From positions 90,339,313-90,403,312 of the forward strand of contig OX465283.1 of the NCBI GenBank assembly GCA_949987705.1: DNA of 64,000 nucleotides. The letters run 5' to 3'. A program made the position numbers and the translations under genes. Positions within the stretch are counted from its first letter, which is position 1, and every line of letters begins with the position of its first letter. The notes under the pieces are model-generated. The model did no database searches, was not told the origin of the DNA, and saw only the letters and a list, made by a program, of their open reading frames with translations. Origin of the DNA: Thereva unica (lineage: Eukaryota > Arthropoda > Insecta > Diptera > Therevidae). Shown piece after piece: positions 1-10,787 of this stretch.

Positions 1-1
1 C

Positions 2-232
2 GAAGAAACTATTAGGAAATTAGATAAATCATTAAAATCATTAGAGAATAACGTTAATATAAAAAACCTATTAGAAATAACAAAAGTTAAACTAAGAGAA
101 ATTGAACAAAAGTTAAGATCGTTAACGCCTAGCTTTAGAACGAAAAGAGGTTTAATTAATGGATTAGGGACTGTCATTAAAACCTGCGCAGGTTCAAAAA
201 ACTGTACAGGTCTATTCCCATACACGCTCTAG
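2..232 (+). pseudogene. Envelope (fusion protein) fragment of an errantivirus-like Ty3/gypsy element, cut by window edge
   Basis: The frame starting at base 2 is open to a TAG at 230-232. It encodes a Lys/Glu/Leu-rich, coiled-coil-like stretch, then a basic RTKR furin-type site followed at once by GLINGLG. In errantivirus Env and baculovirus F-type proteins this is the junction between the surface and transmembrane subunits, with the fusion peptide just after the cleavage. The similarity stops near base 183; the last roughly 15 codons look unrelated, so the fusion peptide is cut short and the ectodomain and membrane anchor are missing. The 5' part lies outside the window. Seen: the cleavage motif and its context. 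Inferred: the family, from that motif. It is a non-functional remnant. Just after the break the motif CCTGCGCAGG occurs twice (184-193 and 238-247), perhaps the end of another repeat. Confidence 0.55.
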
Positions 233-363
233 TCTACCTGCGCAGGCATACCTGAACAGGTGGACTTCTCCTGTGGACCATAGCGTTTATAGGGGCCATA
301 AGAGTGAGTCAACTTATAACTACCTTTCTCTAATTACTAGCCTTCTCGCTGATTTAAACCATC

Positions 364-791
364 AAGGGCCCATACACTTCAAGGTTTTGTGCGTACAAAC
401 AAGGCGTTCAAACAAAGATTGACAATGTGGGGTGAATTTGGTTTTATCTTTGTCATAAGTTTGTCCCAAATATGAAAATGGTTTGTTTTTCGTAGTTTCA
501 TGTCACAGTTCTTTGCATGAACTAAAAAACTTCCTATCTGGGTTGTTGGCTGTGTTTCTGTTGTTTTTGTCAATTTTCAGTTGTTCATATTACAACAATT
601 TTTTTAGTGCGAATCATTATTTCAATGGCTACTGAAAACAAATTAATTGTTGTTTAATAACTCATTTCGATTTGAGATCTTAACCAAAATGAAAACCATA
701 TAGTGTGTTGTAAAGCTCAGTTCAAACAAGTTTGTCACTTATACTGTGGGATATGTTTGTACGCATAAAACCTTATAGTGTATGGGGTCTT
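364..791. mobile_element. MITE with about 30-bp terminal inverted repeats
   Basis: The left end (364-398, CCCATACAC then AAGGTTTTGTGCGTACAAAC) is matched in inverse orientation by 755-791 with a few mismatches. The inside is non-coding and AT-rich; the small antisense ORF at 379-573 overlaps the TIR and has no recognisable domain. No convincing target-site duplication was found, so the superfamily stays open. Confidence 0.6.
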
Positions 792-857
792 ATCCATTTA
801 CTGAATCAGCCGCTTGTACTGCTACATCTATTATAAAATTGATATGCTGTTTTATTA

Positions 858-1553
858 GGCAGGGTGCATACTGGAGAAATCCGTTTCAGGAAACTGGTTT
901 CATGAAATTGGTTTCAAGGAAACCGTTTGTTTAAAACATGCACACAGAAGAAACGGGCTTCCATCAGTTTCGTGACGGATTCATATGATGATGATGTGGT
1001 TATTTTGTGGTGGTGGCTAAAGAAAAAGAAAAGAAGGAAGTATTGGGTTCACCCGTTGATCAGGGATCGTCAACACAGTACTTACGTTGTAGCTCTTCAA
1101 TTGTGCAGTGATCCTGTCATGGTGTTGTTATAGAAGTATGTACAAACGCGAAGAGTTCAATTCTTGTGCCATTTTCTCCCAACCTCTTTGTACTTTATCC
1201 CTGTTGCTGTACTCCTTTAGATGGAAATCATATAAGCAGGGATGGTTTTCGACAGCTTCTGCTAACTTCCCTTGGAAACAAATGTCTGCCATACTAAAAA
1301 CAGCACACGCTAAAAACTTTATTTAATTTTACGTAGTTAATAAGATCAATAGAAACGTGAAACTGAAGCCTATGCGAAATCCTTTTTTCGGATTTCATGT
1401 AACCCAGTTGCAAGAAACCAATGAAATTACAATTTCATGCAACGCAGTGTGCGCAGCCCTATGTTAAACTAATCTATCTGTTGCAAGCAACTAAAGTTTC
1501 TCGTTTCATGAAACTGGTTTCCTGAAACGGGTTTCTCCAGTGTGCACCCTGCC
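858..1553. mobile_element. PIF/Harbinger-type MITE (TSD TTA)
   Basis: The ends GGCAGGGTGCATACTGGAGA and the inverse of 1534-1553 form a TIR of about 45-50 bp. Inside it the motif GTTTC(A/C)(T/G)GAAAC recurs on both sides as subterminal repeats. TTA flanks both ends (855-857 and 1554-1556), the 3-bp duplication typical of PIF/Harbinger. There is no transposase; the ORFs inside are random. This is a non-autonomous 696-bp element. Confidence 0.8.
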
Positions 1554-1915
1554 TTAGCCGCTTCGGCAATCAAATTGAAGTCTGTAGCTGAATTCTGCAG
1601 TGATGAGTTTTTGAATTTACCCATAGTTTTAATATTGTATTTTGTTGCCGTTGTAGCTTGCTTACACATATAGTGATGCCATATAGAGACAGCATACAAC
1701 ATCACCGCTTGGAAGATTTGCTTATATATTTAAAGCTTGTCAAGCTTACTCAACAAAGACCTCCGGTTAATGAGAGAGTAGAGAGAAGAGATATATATTG
1801 CTATAATCGTTTTGTGTATTCCAAGGTATTTTTCTGACTCATGGAACTGATTTTTAGTTTATGTTGGGGAAGGTGGGCGGATGCTCTTCGCCTGGTGAAA
1901 TACATGTCTGGTGAA

Positions 1916-3453
1916 CAGAGCTGCACAAAGTACTGACCAAAATTACTTGAAGTAGTAAGTACTAAGTAATTGGTAAATGTATTTGAAGTACCAAGTACTA
2001 TGAGTCATTAATATTTAAAGTACTTGAATTATCAATTACTTCCAAAATGTACTTGAAATATTTACTTCAAGTACATAGAAAAACTTCAAGTAATTGCAAG
2101 TAATTGAAGTACATTGATATTTTAAGTATTTGAAATATCTAAGTACTTCAATTACTTGAAGTTTTCCTATGTAGTTGAAGTAAATATTTCAAATATTTCA
2201 ATACAAATATTTCAAGAAAAAAATACGAATAGTGCAGTGCAATTAGTCGAAAAAAGGGCATGAAATTGCATTTCATGATGTACGAATTTTTTTTTTGGAA
2301 TTTGTTTGGGTACATCTGAAAAGCCGCCATCTTGAAAAAGAGGTAGAGGTCATTTATACCAAATAACCAGTTTCCATACAGTGATAGCTGAAAATGATCA
2401 CTGGCAAGGTATTGGAGAATAAAATTATCTACAAAATCAGCTCTCAACGAGGTCTGAAGTTGATTTGGCTCAAAGTTATGGCCGCTCAAAGTTCAACCTT
2501 GATCATGTGGTTGGGGTTGAATGCAGTTTTTTGCGATTAACTCGTAAGATATTAATTTGTGTGGGTTAATGCCGATTACCAAACTTAAAGTGCTAGCAAT
2601 TACCTTTAGAATAAGCCCTTAGTCGTCGTTCTCGCTTGTACAGTTTGCGAGTAATTCAACGCCAAAGTTCGTACTGCACGTGCCTGAAATAACTGATAAC
2701 GCCATTTTTTTTAATATCTCTTTAACGGTTGCTCATATGATAATGTAGTAAGAAGCAGAAATACGGGTATTAAAATATCTTTCAAATGGGCTATTGGCCG
2801 AAACTCTATGTCGTTTCATGTCCGCGACATAACGGGTGAAAAGTCAACCGCGAAGGTTGTGACACTTCTCGAGGAATAACTCGCCTCCAGCCAGTTTCGC
2901 GTGTCGGATGAATTAGAATTTTATGTAACGCCCTGAATTATCTATATTTTGGGTTATTTAACTACTTTGGAAAATTATAATAATGGGAAATAGCAGCTAA
3001 GAATCATAATTTTCGAGGTTCTAAAAGTAAAGTTAAGGTAAAACTTTCTGACCAGACTGTCTTTGGAATCCGGGAAACATAACGTGTGCAAAGAAGCCTA
3101 AATGAAAGTCAAGTGAAAGCTGTTTAAGCAAAGGTGGTGCAAGCGATTCGTAACCCGAAAAACGGACAGAGAGAATAAAAGACAGCAATTATTATAAGTA
3201 CTTGAACTATTTATTAGTACTTCAAGTATTTATTAGTACTTCAAGTTTCTATTAGTACTTCAAGTTTTTATAAGTACTTGAAGTAACTAAAAATATCAAA
3301 ACCAATTACCAAGTACAAGTATTTGAGTAAAGTACTTGCAACATCAATTACTTTCGTTGGTTTAGAAAAGTAATTGAAGTAAAATACTTCAAGTTATATA
3401 AAGTAATTCAAGTACTTTTTCAAGTACTTTACTTCAAGTATTGTGCAGCTCTG
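1916..3453. mobile_element. hAT-type non-autonomous element with AAGTACTT-rich arms (TSD CTGGTGAA)
   Basis: Both ends read CAGAGCTGCACAA in inverse orientation. The 8-bp direct repeat CTGGTGAA at 1908-1915 and 3454-3461 is the hAT signature. About 250 bp at each end (1925-2170 and 3190-3440) are packed with variants of AAGTACTTGAAGTA, partly palindromic, which are candidate subterminal transposase-binding repeats. The 1-kb middle is unique and has no recognisable coding capacity. Confidence 0.85.
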
Positions 3454-3840
3454 CTGGTGAATCGTTACTAAGCAGACAGTGACCATGTTTACGCGAAGCC
3501 TCTAAAACTGTTTACAAAAACCTTAACACTGATTTTCATACGCGTAAACGCCCCTTAATACTGCTTTCGTTAGTGGTGTTAAGGCTTAAATAAATGTGTT
3601 AAGGTAACAACTTTATTAAGGAAAACTGAGTTAAGTAGTAGGCGTAAACAGTTGTTTGACAGTTTTAGTAAAAATATTAAGGAAACTGTGACTTCAAATT
3701 AAACGGAAGGAAAGTTTATTAAAGATGTTTTAATTAGATTAAGTGGAATTTAGGTAAATATATTTATATATATATTTATATATGCAGTGCATATATGATT
3801 TTTTTTTCGTTTATTAGCTTTTTATATTTGCCCTAATAAA

Positions 3841-4879
3841 ATGACTTCCCTTCAACTAAAAAAGCGTCAAAACTGGACAACAGAAGAGGAAGATGATTTA
3901 AAGAAAATTTTTCAGGAAAAACAAATACATAAGTAAATTGCTGGATAGCAAGAAATACAAAACGGAAACAGTCTATGCTATTATTGCCCTAGAGATGAAG
4001 AAGTTGGGCTATCATAGGACCGTTGCCCAAATAAAACAGAAGTGGCAAAATTTAAAGGGGAAGCATTATGCTAACAAAGCGCATAATAAAAAAAGTGGTA
4101 ACAACACAACGAAAGTTGATTAAATCTATCATCTATCTTAGACCATAGACCTTCCTCAGTCCTTGTAAGTCATGGAATAGATACTGCTGCCATAAATGCT
4201 CCATGTCCTTCAACATCTCCTCAAGGAAGTACGTTCTATTGCAGTACTTTAGTTAATTTTTCGACACTAATATATTTTTCCTATACTTGTAGATAATTCG
4301 GACAAGATGGAAGTCTCATTAGAAATAAATGAAGATATTGATGTGCTAAATGAGAGATTTGCAATCGAAGCAGTACAGCATGAAATTATTTTGGAAGGTG
4401 AATCAACAGCAGCAGCTTCTGTTGAAGAACCTGAAGATGAGCATAACCATGAACCTGCATTAATTATTACTGAAAAACAAAGACCTCTCTCACTGGATCA
4501 CTCCATAAATAAAAATAACTTGCCTCCTCGGACTGAGAAAAGTAAGGGGAGAGGAAGTTATGCCAAAGCCATGAATGGTTTTTATAATTTATGGAGCGAG
4601 GAGTGCAATAACAGATGGAAACAGCACCAAGATTACTGGGGAAAGGTCAACGAAAATCAAAGAAAATGGGAAAATGAGGTGCTAGAAAAACAAATAGCTC
4701 ACGATAGAGAACTCATGGACATAAGCAATGCCGCACTTAGTTCTGCGGTAGATAGGCTTGTAAATGCACGACAAATGCCAATGCCATATGCTTATCCGGC
4801 TATGCCGATTACCCCAATACAATACCATGTGAAAAACATTACTAAACCAAATGTAGATTATTCCACTCCAAGAGAATAA
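3841..4879 (+). pseudogene. Harbinger MYB/SANT-like DNA-binding protein (frameshifted)
   Basis: Harbinger elements encode a second protein with a MYB/SANT-like trihelix domain that helps bring the transposase to DNA. The reading begins MTSLQLKKRQNWTTEEEDDL, with the W and acidic run of the first helix. It shifts frame near 3925-3931 and continues as an LLDSKKYKT stretch, ending in the helix with AQIKQKWQNLKGKH (to about 4085). A second frameshift near 4115-4140 precedes a Ser/Pro-rich linker (LDHRPSSVLVSHGIDTAA). A gap that may be an intron separates this from a 190-codon open segment (4307-4879): an acidic half, then the conserved charged C-terminal helix region around YNLWSEECNNRWKQH. The assignment rests on family pattern and on the transposase partner at 11-12 kb. 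The gene is inactive. Confidence 0.65.
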
Positions 4880-5874
4880 TAGTTTTAAAAATGCAAATGG
4901 ACTTTCCTTTTTTTGTTGTTTTATTTTTTAAGTTTTATTAAATGTTTATGTTGAAATTTTCTTTAATTTATATTTATTTGATGGAGAACAGTGATTTTTT
5001 TATTTAAACTTTGTTTTAATGATAAGTGTTCTTTATTAGAAGATTTTAGAAGAATTTGTTTAGATTATAAGAAAACTTTTGATTTCTAGACTGTTAATTT
5101 AGTTAATTTATAAATTGAATTTAATTTTTTTAGAGTTTATTTCATGCAAACGTTGCGATACCTCGAGGGTGTAATATTTCAGAATTTAAAAATAAGATAT
5201 ACGTAAATTCATTCCTTTTAAAGTTAGTATTTTAAAGTTAGTTGTATTGTTGTCTTTTTTAAAAGAAGTGATATTTTGAATTCGTAATGTTTATATAAGA
5301 GTTTATAAAAAAATGATGTTAATATACAAACTAAAAAATTATTTTTGATAAAAAGTTCTCTATTCTTTTATTACGGAAATTTGTAATGATTACATAAGTA
5401 AATGCAAGAACTATTTTTTTCTACGCCTCTTGTAGAATACGAGCATTCTGATATTGCTTTTAGACACGGAATTGCGGGCATTCCGCACCCGTGTGGAATA
5501 TTCATTCCATCACTTGTTATGGAATGACTACTAGGGGCGACATCTGTTGCTCAAAAGCCAAGAATATGATGGTGTTATTCTCTTTATTTATTAATTAATA
5601 AATTAAAGGAAAAAAAAAAGAAATATTTCAATAATAAACAATCAAAGATGTTCCGCTAGACCATTTTTGCTTTAAATAAACAATTCAATTATTAAATTAC
5701 AGAACATAAAAGCATTTTTTTAATAACTTTTCGGCGGCATCTATTGTCAAATTATTTAATTAGGAATAGGTTGCGCCTTTATCCGTTCAACTGATATTGG
5801 TGCTGTTTACCAGTAAATGCCATTGATTCTTAACTGTCATTTTCTTCAGTTGTGATTTTCTATATTAATTAAAC
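4880..5874. other. AT-rich non-coding stretch between Harbinger MYB-like gene and Crypton recombinase
   Basis: About 1 kb, very AT-rich, with no credible ORF. It should hold the Harbinger MYB 3' UTR and the Crypton left boundary and promoter. The 14-mer TTTTCTACGCCTCT at 5417-5430 recurs inverted at 11019-11032, where the Harbinger transposase reading ends. A GC-richer palindromic patch lies at 5475-5500 (GGGCATTCCGCACCCGTGTG). Crypton ends carry no inverted repeats, so I cannot place the boundary. Confidence 0.4.
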
Positions 5875-6727
5875 ATGTCCAGTGATGAGAATTGTACGCC
5901 CCCAGAACTTATTGACTTAGCAAATAAGACGATGCTAGAGTTACTACCTACCAAATCCAAGGAAGTATATCTACATTCTTACGAACAATTTATGGATTGG
6001 CGTAAAACCAAAAATACGAACTCTTTTTCGGAAAATGTTTTTCTCGCATATTTTACTGGTTTAGATAATACAATGAAGTCTTCAACATTGTGGAAGGTGT
6101 ACTCGATGTTAGGTACATCATTCAATATTAAACATACTATTGATTTGTCACAATATGCAAAATTACGTGCATTCTTAAAAAAACAGGCGTCTGGTTTCCA
6201 AGCAAAAAAATCAAAAATTTTAACAGCCGAACAAGTGAATAGCTTTATATTTGAAGCACCAGATATTTTATACCTTGGTACAAAGATAAAAACCTGAATG
6301 CCAGTTGAATTAAGTTCTTATTCTTAATGTGTTATGTTTTAGGTTGTGTTAATTGTAGGTGTCATGGGTGCCTGTAGAAAAATTGAGTTGTATCAAATGA
6401 AGATACAAAATATACAAGACTTGGGTACTGCTGTTCTTATAACTGTACGAGATACAAAAACAAAAATTTGCAGAAAATTTACAATAACAGGAAAATTTTA
6501 TGACCTGTTTAAAAAATATGCCAATCTCCGCCCCACTATAGCTGACGTAGATAATTTTTTTTTAAATTATCAAAAAGGGCGTTGTACCAAGCAAGTGATG
6601 GGAATTAACAAAATGGGTGCTATCCCAAAACAAGTGGCAACGTTTTTAAAACTTCCAAATCCCGAGCTATACATAGGCCATTGTTTCAGAAGAACATCTG
6701 CCACAATGTTAGTTGATGCAGGCGGCG
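5875..6727 (+). pseudogene. Crypton tyrosine recombinase, N-terminal and central part
   Basis: A Crypton integrates with a site-specific tyrosine recombinase. The first exon (5875-6285, 137 codons) is a SAM-like, helical core-binding domain (MSSDENCTPPELIDLANKTM at the start; KSKEVYLHSYEQF). After a probable 57-bp intron it continues at 6343 with VVLIVGVMGACRKIEL, which holds the first catalytic Arg. Near 6680-6715 comes IGHCFRRTSATMLVDAGG, the H-x-x-R box. The reading is in frame up to 6727, where the Transib begins, and resumes in frame at 10467 once the insertion is set aside. Seen: the Arg and HxxR boxes and the frame continuity. Known: the R-HxxR-Y architecture of the family. The nearest relatives are probably animal Cryptons, but the subgroup is not resolved. 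Confidence 0.8.
6286..6342 (+). other. Probable intron in the Crypton recombinase with a non-GT donor
   Basis: The two recombinase ORFs join in frame if 6286-6342 is removed: the left side ends ...ACA AAG and the right side begins GTT GTG after TTTTAG. The 57-bp size and the AT-rich tract before the AG fit an insect intron. The donor reads AAG|ATAAAA rather than AAG|GTAAAA, so +1 is A. Upstream GT choices break the frame. Either the donor has mutated (a G-to-A change) or the boundary differs. Confidence 0.5.
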
Positions 6728-6765
6728 CACAGTGGGCCAAAACGATACTTGGGTGACCAAAAATC
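6728..6765 (+). repeat. Transib left TIR, RSS-like heptamer and nonamer
   Basis: It reads CACAGTG (consensus recombination-signal heptamer), then 22 bases, then CCAAAAATC, which matches the RAG nonamer ACAAAAACC at 7 of 9 positions. Confidence 0.9.
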
Positions 6766-7874
6766 GATTTTCGTCATGTCATAGATTTTAAAAATTTTAA
6801 TGCCATTCGATAGTAAACTAAATATATTATCATATGACAATAATTTTTTTTTAATTTTTACCCCCCTCTTTGTGTTTGGAATGGCTAAAGTCAGAGAACA
6901 ATTTGAACAGCTCATTTTTTCTATGATTTCAAAGTCCTATTGTGAAAATGTTTGTATGAGGAGGTTGAATTGTTATTAATGAAACCACTTACTATACAGG
7001 AGGAGGTATTATTAGGCTAAGAAGTAATGATAGAAGTCAAATAGTTTTTTTAATAATAGCATTTTAATTAAGAAGGGCGATTTTTCGTTCAAATTTGTAT
7101 TTATTTTTAACTTTACTAAAAAACTCCAGCGAATTCCACGTTCTAATTAGCATCAAATTAAACTAGAAACCCTCCTGCATCGATAACAAAAGAGTTTGGC
7201 TGCGACCACCTGCGACCTTCGGAGAAAATCGCATTTGAAGTAAAGTCTACCTTGTTGTCGCTGTCGACTAAAAAACCGGTTTTCAGGACAGAGAGTCGTT
7301 ATAACTTTTTGAGCAGAAATTTTTGGCGTGAAAACTAACACATGCACAAATGTATCATCTTATCTTCTTCTTGTATGGGTCTGATGTTGAAAATATGTTT
7401 GTTATTCGCATTGGAGGGGGTGTGCACACATTGATATCCCGTGTACGGATAATAAAGTTACTCTCGGTTATAGAAATACCCATGTACGCCGAGAGCATCA
7501 TAAAAAACCGGTTTTTTAGTGTTGACGTTATGATCCGTGTATGCCAGCCCAATACCAGAAAAAAGTGATAGATGAGCGACTAGTAGCCGACAGACACCAT
7601 AAAACCAAATGTACTTTACAGGCGAAACCTACAAAACAAAACAACAAAAGTACGGTTAGTAATTCCGCGAATACGTTTCCGAACAGATATTTAGACAATA
7701 AGTGGTAGATGCAGGAGTAATTATTTGAAACAAAAAACCCAATTTTGGGAAAGGATACCTATGTAGGAACCTGATAGTTCAGTTCGCAATCGAGCATCGC
7801 GCCGTGAGTTGACTGATTATAGTTGTCGAAATACGTGTGAGTTTGTTTAAAAAAAATATATCGCTTACATTTAT
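6766..7874. other. Transib 5' non-coding region
   Basis: About 1.1 kb before the transposase start with no credible ORF. AAAACCGGTTTT-like palindromes occur near 7275 and 7510, at the bottom of loose inverted similarity between 7260-7330 and 7480-7560. A promoter is expected here; no distinct core motif could be singled out. Confidence 0.4.
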
Positions 7875-10140
7875 TTGGTATATAAATACTACGAAGAAAT
7901 CATTATGCAGATTTTGTATAGTGAACTTTATAAAATAATCCGTGATAATAATGTTATGGAATCTCAAGAGTTTGTGCGTGTTTTTTCAAATTCGTGCAAT
8001 GTTAAAATTCTGGACGAAAAAAGAGTTCGGCGATTCTTTTGGATTTTTAAGAAAAAGTGGCAACTCAGTACTAGGAACGCAAGAAAGTTCGAACAACAGA
8101 ATGAGTCGTGGTTGAATACAGTAATGGAAATCAGTGCTGAAGAGCTAAAATCTACCGTGTCATCTCAACCACCAACTTCAACATTTGCGACGCCTACATC
8201 TTTACCTTCTACATCAACATCGGAATTTTTTTCATCGACTGCGGAATCTTCTGCGTCAACATTGCAACCTTCTGCATCAACATTGCAACCTTCTGCATCA
8301 ACATTGCAACCTTCTGCATCAACATTGCAACCTTCTGCATCAACATTACAACCTTCTGCATCAACATTACAACCTTCTGCATCAACATTGCAACCTTCTA
8401 CGTCATCCGGCAGAGGCAGACCAGCTAAATCCCTCGATCAGTGCTCGGAAAGAACCAAGAAGCGAAAACTAAAAGAGCATAATCAACAATTATCAACGGA
8501 ATTAATAAGCCAATCACTTTGCCAACGATATGCGTCCGAGAAACAAGTTAACAAAGCCTTTATTGTAAAAGCTGTTGATGAAGCCAGTCCAAACCGTGTG
8601 AGTCGAATTAAGGATAGTATCCCCACCCCAAAAGATCTGCCTCAGAAATTCACTCCAGAGGAAGCTTTGTCCTTGTTTTTAGACTTGGGACTTTCTAAAG
8701 ACAAGTACAGTTTTCTGAGAAATGAGTTGAAAAAGAGAAACCACGATGCTTTACCAAGCTATAACAAAATTGTCGCAGCAAAAAAGGAATGTTTGCCTGA
8801 AATGCTCCAAACTACCGAAACTTCTGCTTCAGTGCCTCTTCAAAATTTGCTTGATTCAACCGCGAACAGAATTCTAAAGATAAAATCACAGGAGGAAATC
8901 GAGGCCTTAGATGACACCACTTTAGTGTTAGTGAGTAAATGGGGATGTGATGGATCTTCGGGGCAAAGCGAATACAAGCAAAAAATTTCTGGAAATAATG
9001 ACGAAAATAACAGACGCCAATTTATTCGTAATGTCATTGGTTCCTCTTCGTTTAAAATGCAGTACTTCGGAAGACTTAGTGTGGAGAAATCCTCGTCCAT
9101 CATCTGCACACTTTTGTAGACCTATTAAATTTAAATATGAAAAGGAAACAAAAGAATTGGTTCAAAGTGAAGTTGACCTCTTGAAACAAGAAATAAATGC
9201 TTTACTGCCGACGAAATGCTTAGTTAACGGCAAAGAAATAGAAGTAATTCATAGGCTTCACTTAACAATGTGTGATGGCAGAGTAACTCAATTTGTAACA
9301 GACACCAAATCATCGGCAACTTGTACTATTTGCCAAAAAAATCCAAAAGATTTTCGAAATACGGAAGAAGAATGCGATGTTGAAGAAAACTATCAATACG
9401 GGCTTTCGCCCCTTCATGCAAGGATTCGATTTATGGAATTTACATTGCACATGAGTTACGACTTGAGTTTCACTGATGAGGGTGTACGAAACAACCCTGA
9501 TAATAAGCAAAAGAGACAGCAGGAGAAATACAGGATACAACAAGAATTCAGACGACAACTTGGTTTAATTATAGATACACCTAAGCAAGGATTTGGAAGT
9601 ACGAATGACGGCAACACAGCGAGGAGATTTTTTGAATACCCGGACATAACAGCGGATATTACCAAAATAGACGTGGAAATTATAAAGAGATTTAAGACTA
9701 TATTAAATGTTCTTTCTTGTGGTCTTCCTATAAATGCCGAAAAATTTGGAATATATGCAGAACAAACAGAAATATTGCTAAATGAGAAATATGCATGGAA
9801 AAAATTATCAGCAACAGTCCACAAAGTTTTAAGGCATGGGAAAAATATAATACTTCACTGTCTTTTGCCAATTGGCGAAGAACTGTCGGAAGAAGCCCAG
9901 GAAGCCAAAAATAAAGAATACAAGCGCTACAGATACCACAACACCAGAAAATTTTCAAGGACAGAGCAAAACGTTGATCTCATGAATATGCTGCTTATCT
10001 CATCAGATCCATACATCTCATCATTTCGGAGAATACGAAACAAACGTTTAAGAAGCAGGGAATATCCAGAGGAAATGGCCTATTTACTAGACACAGATGA
10101 AAATATAGATAATATGTTTGAAAGTGTTCCAGCAAACTGA
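7875..10140 (+). pseudogene. Transib transposase (one frameshift)
   Basis: It catalyses hairpin-forming excision and integration by the same DDE chemistry as RAG1. Frame one is open 7875-9119; frame two is open from before 9010 to 10140. The protein similarity moves from the first (KWGCDGSSGQSEYKQ, first catalytic Asp at 8949) to the second (SLVPLRLK, then WRNPRPSSAHFCRPI) near 9005-9015, so one small indel breaks the gene. The second catalytic Asp is in LTMCDGRVTQF (9274), followed by a CTICQ motif. Further on come GNTARRFF and then LSEEAQEAKNKEYKRY (about 9883-9930), which holds the expected catalytic Glu. The N-terminal third carries a Ser/Thr/Pro-rich linker with seven 7-residue repeats. 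The start is the first ATG of the open frame; an ATG at 7905 is also possible. Total length of about 750 residues is normal for Transib. Confidence 0.88.
8256..8402 (+). repeat. In-frame 21-bp minisatellite (STLQPSA x7) in Transib transposase
   Basis: Seven consecutive 21-base units encode STLQPSA (last unit ends in T). They lie in a low-complexity Ser/Thr region between the N-terminal domain and the catalytic core. Units differ by single third-position changes (ttg/tta). The unit length keeps the frame, so copy number can vary without breaking the protein. Confidence 0.95.
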
Positions 10141-10424
10141 CTGCTATTTGAGTATATATGTATAATTTTTATTTTTGTAAAATTTTTGTTTTAATTAAAT
10201 ATTGTTATGGAGATAATAAAATTTAAAGATTAAGTTAAAAATGTCGTTAAAACTTTTTAAATAACATTAATAAATTCATTTTTTAACAACTTCAAATTTT
10301 GTTGATTTATTTTGAGGCACACTGTAAACCAATTGAACGTTTTTTTTATCAATTAAGGGGTAATAATGTCAATATTTATTTCCCAAAGTTTCATTATGAT
10401 ATCTCTAACACAACAAAAGTTACA

Positions 10425-10462
10425 GATTTTTGACACCCAACAAGTCGTTTTGGCCCACTGTG
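10425..10462 (-). repeat. Transib right TIR, RSS-like
   Basis: Read on the minus strand: CACAGTG, 22 bases, then TCAAAAATC (7 of 9 with ACAAAAACC). It matches the left TIR at roughly 33 of 38 positions. Confidence 0.9.
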
Positions 10463-10787
10463 CGGCGACATTACGACGTTAAAGCGTCATGGAGGTTGGA
10501 AGTCAACGGAAGTAGCAGAAGGCTATATTGATAATTCCTTAAATAACAGAATAAATATATCTGATAAACTACTTACACATATAACTGAACCTGGTACGTC
10601 AAGGCAAAGAACCTGTACAATTACATCCCAGAAAGAGACGCACATTATTGAAGTGCCAAGTCCCATGCCATCTACGGTGAACACTCAGAATTCCACAATT
10701 AACAAAGCTCAATTAAGTAATATTCCTAATGTAACAATTTCAAACTGCAGTAATTTTACTATAAATTTTGTTAATAATAAAGAATAA
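10463..10787 (+). pseudogene. Crypton tyrosine recombinase, C-terminal part
   Basis: This continues the recombinase after the Transib. With one TSD copy removed, the codon at 10467 follows DAGG in frame and reads DITTLKRHGGWKSTEVAEGY. HGGW is the third box (His/Trp), and the Tyr of AEGY is the expected nucleophile. The reading continues through a Ser/Thr-rich tail to a TAA at 10785-10787. Apart from the Transib and the doubtful intron donor I see no stop or frameshift in the recombinase, so the Crypton was probably intact when the Transib landed. Confidence 0.8.

Larger units (their letters stand above)
6728..10462 (+). mobile_element. Transib DNA transposon (RAG1-related transposase), TSD CGGCG
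   Basis: A 3,735-bp element with 38-bp inverted ends beginning CACAGTGGGCCAAAACGA, flanked by CGGCG at 6723-6727 and 10463-10467. CACAGTG-type ends, 5-bp GC-rich duplications and a transposase with Transib motifs all point to the same superfamily. Removing it with one TSD restores the host Crypton frame, so this was a clean insertion that has hardly decayed at its edges. The transposase has one visible frameshift. Confidence 0.93.
5875..10787 (+). mobile_element. Crypton element (tyrosine-recombinase DNA transposon), split by a Transib
   Basis: The span is given by the recombinase coding parts 5875-6727 and 10463-10787. True element ends are unknown because Cryptons lack TIRs and clear TSDs. 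It lies between the two Harbinger genes, so it most simply inserted into the Harbinger element. The Transib then inserted into the recombinase gene. Confidence 0.6.

Noticed and set aside
2148..2489. 113-codon minus ORF
   Set aside because: It lies in the hAT element, runs into its AAGTACTT arm and has no domain.
7355..7568. Facing ORFs in the Transib 5' region
   Set aside because: The two overlap on opposite strands across an imperfect inverted repeat; no domain.
8185..8472. 95-codon + ORF rich in CNLLHQH repeats
   Set aside because: It is the shifted-frame reading of the 21-bp minisatellite inside the Transib transposase.
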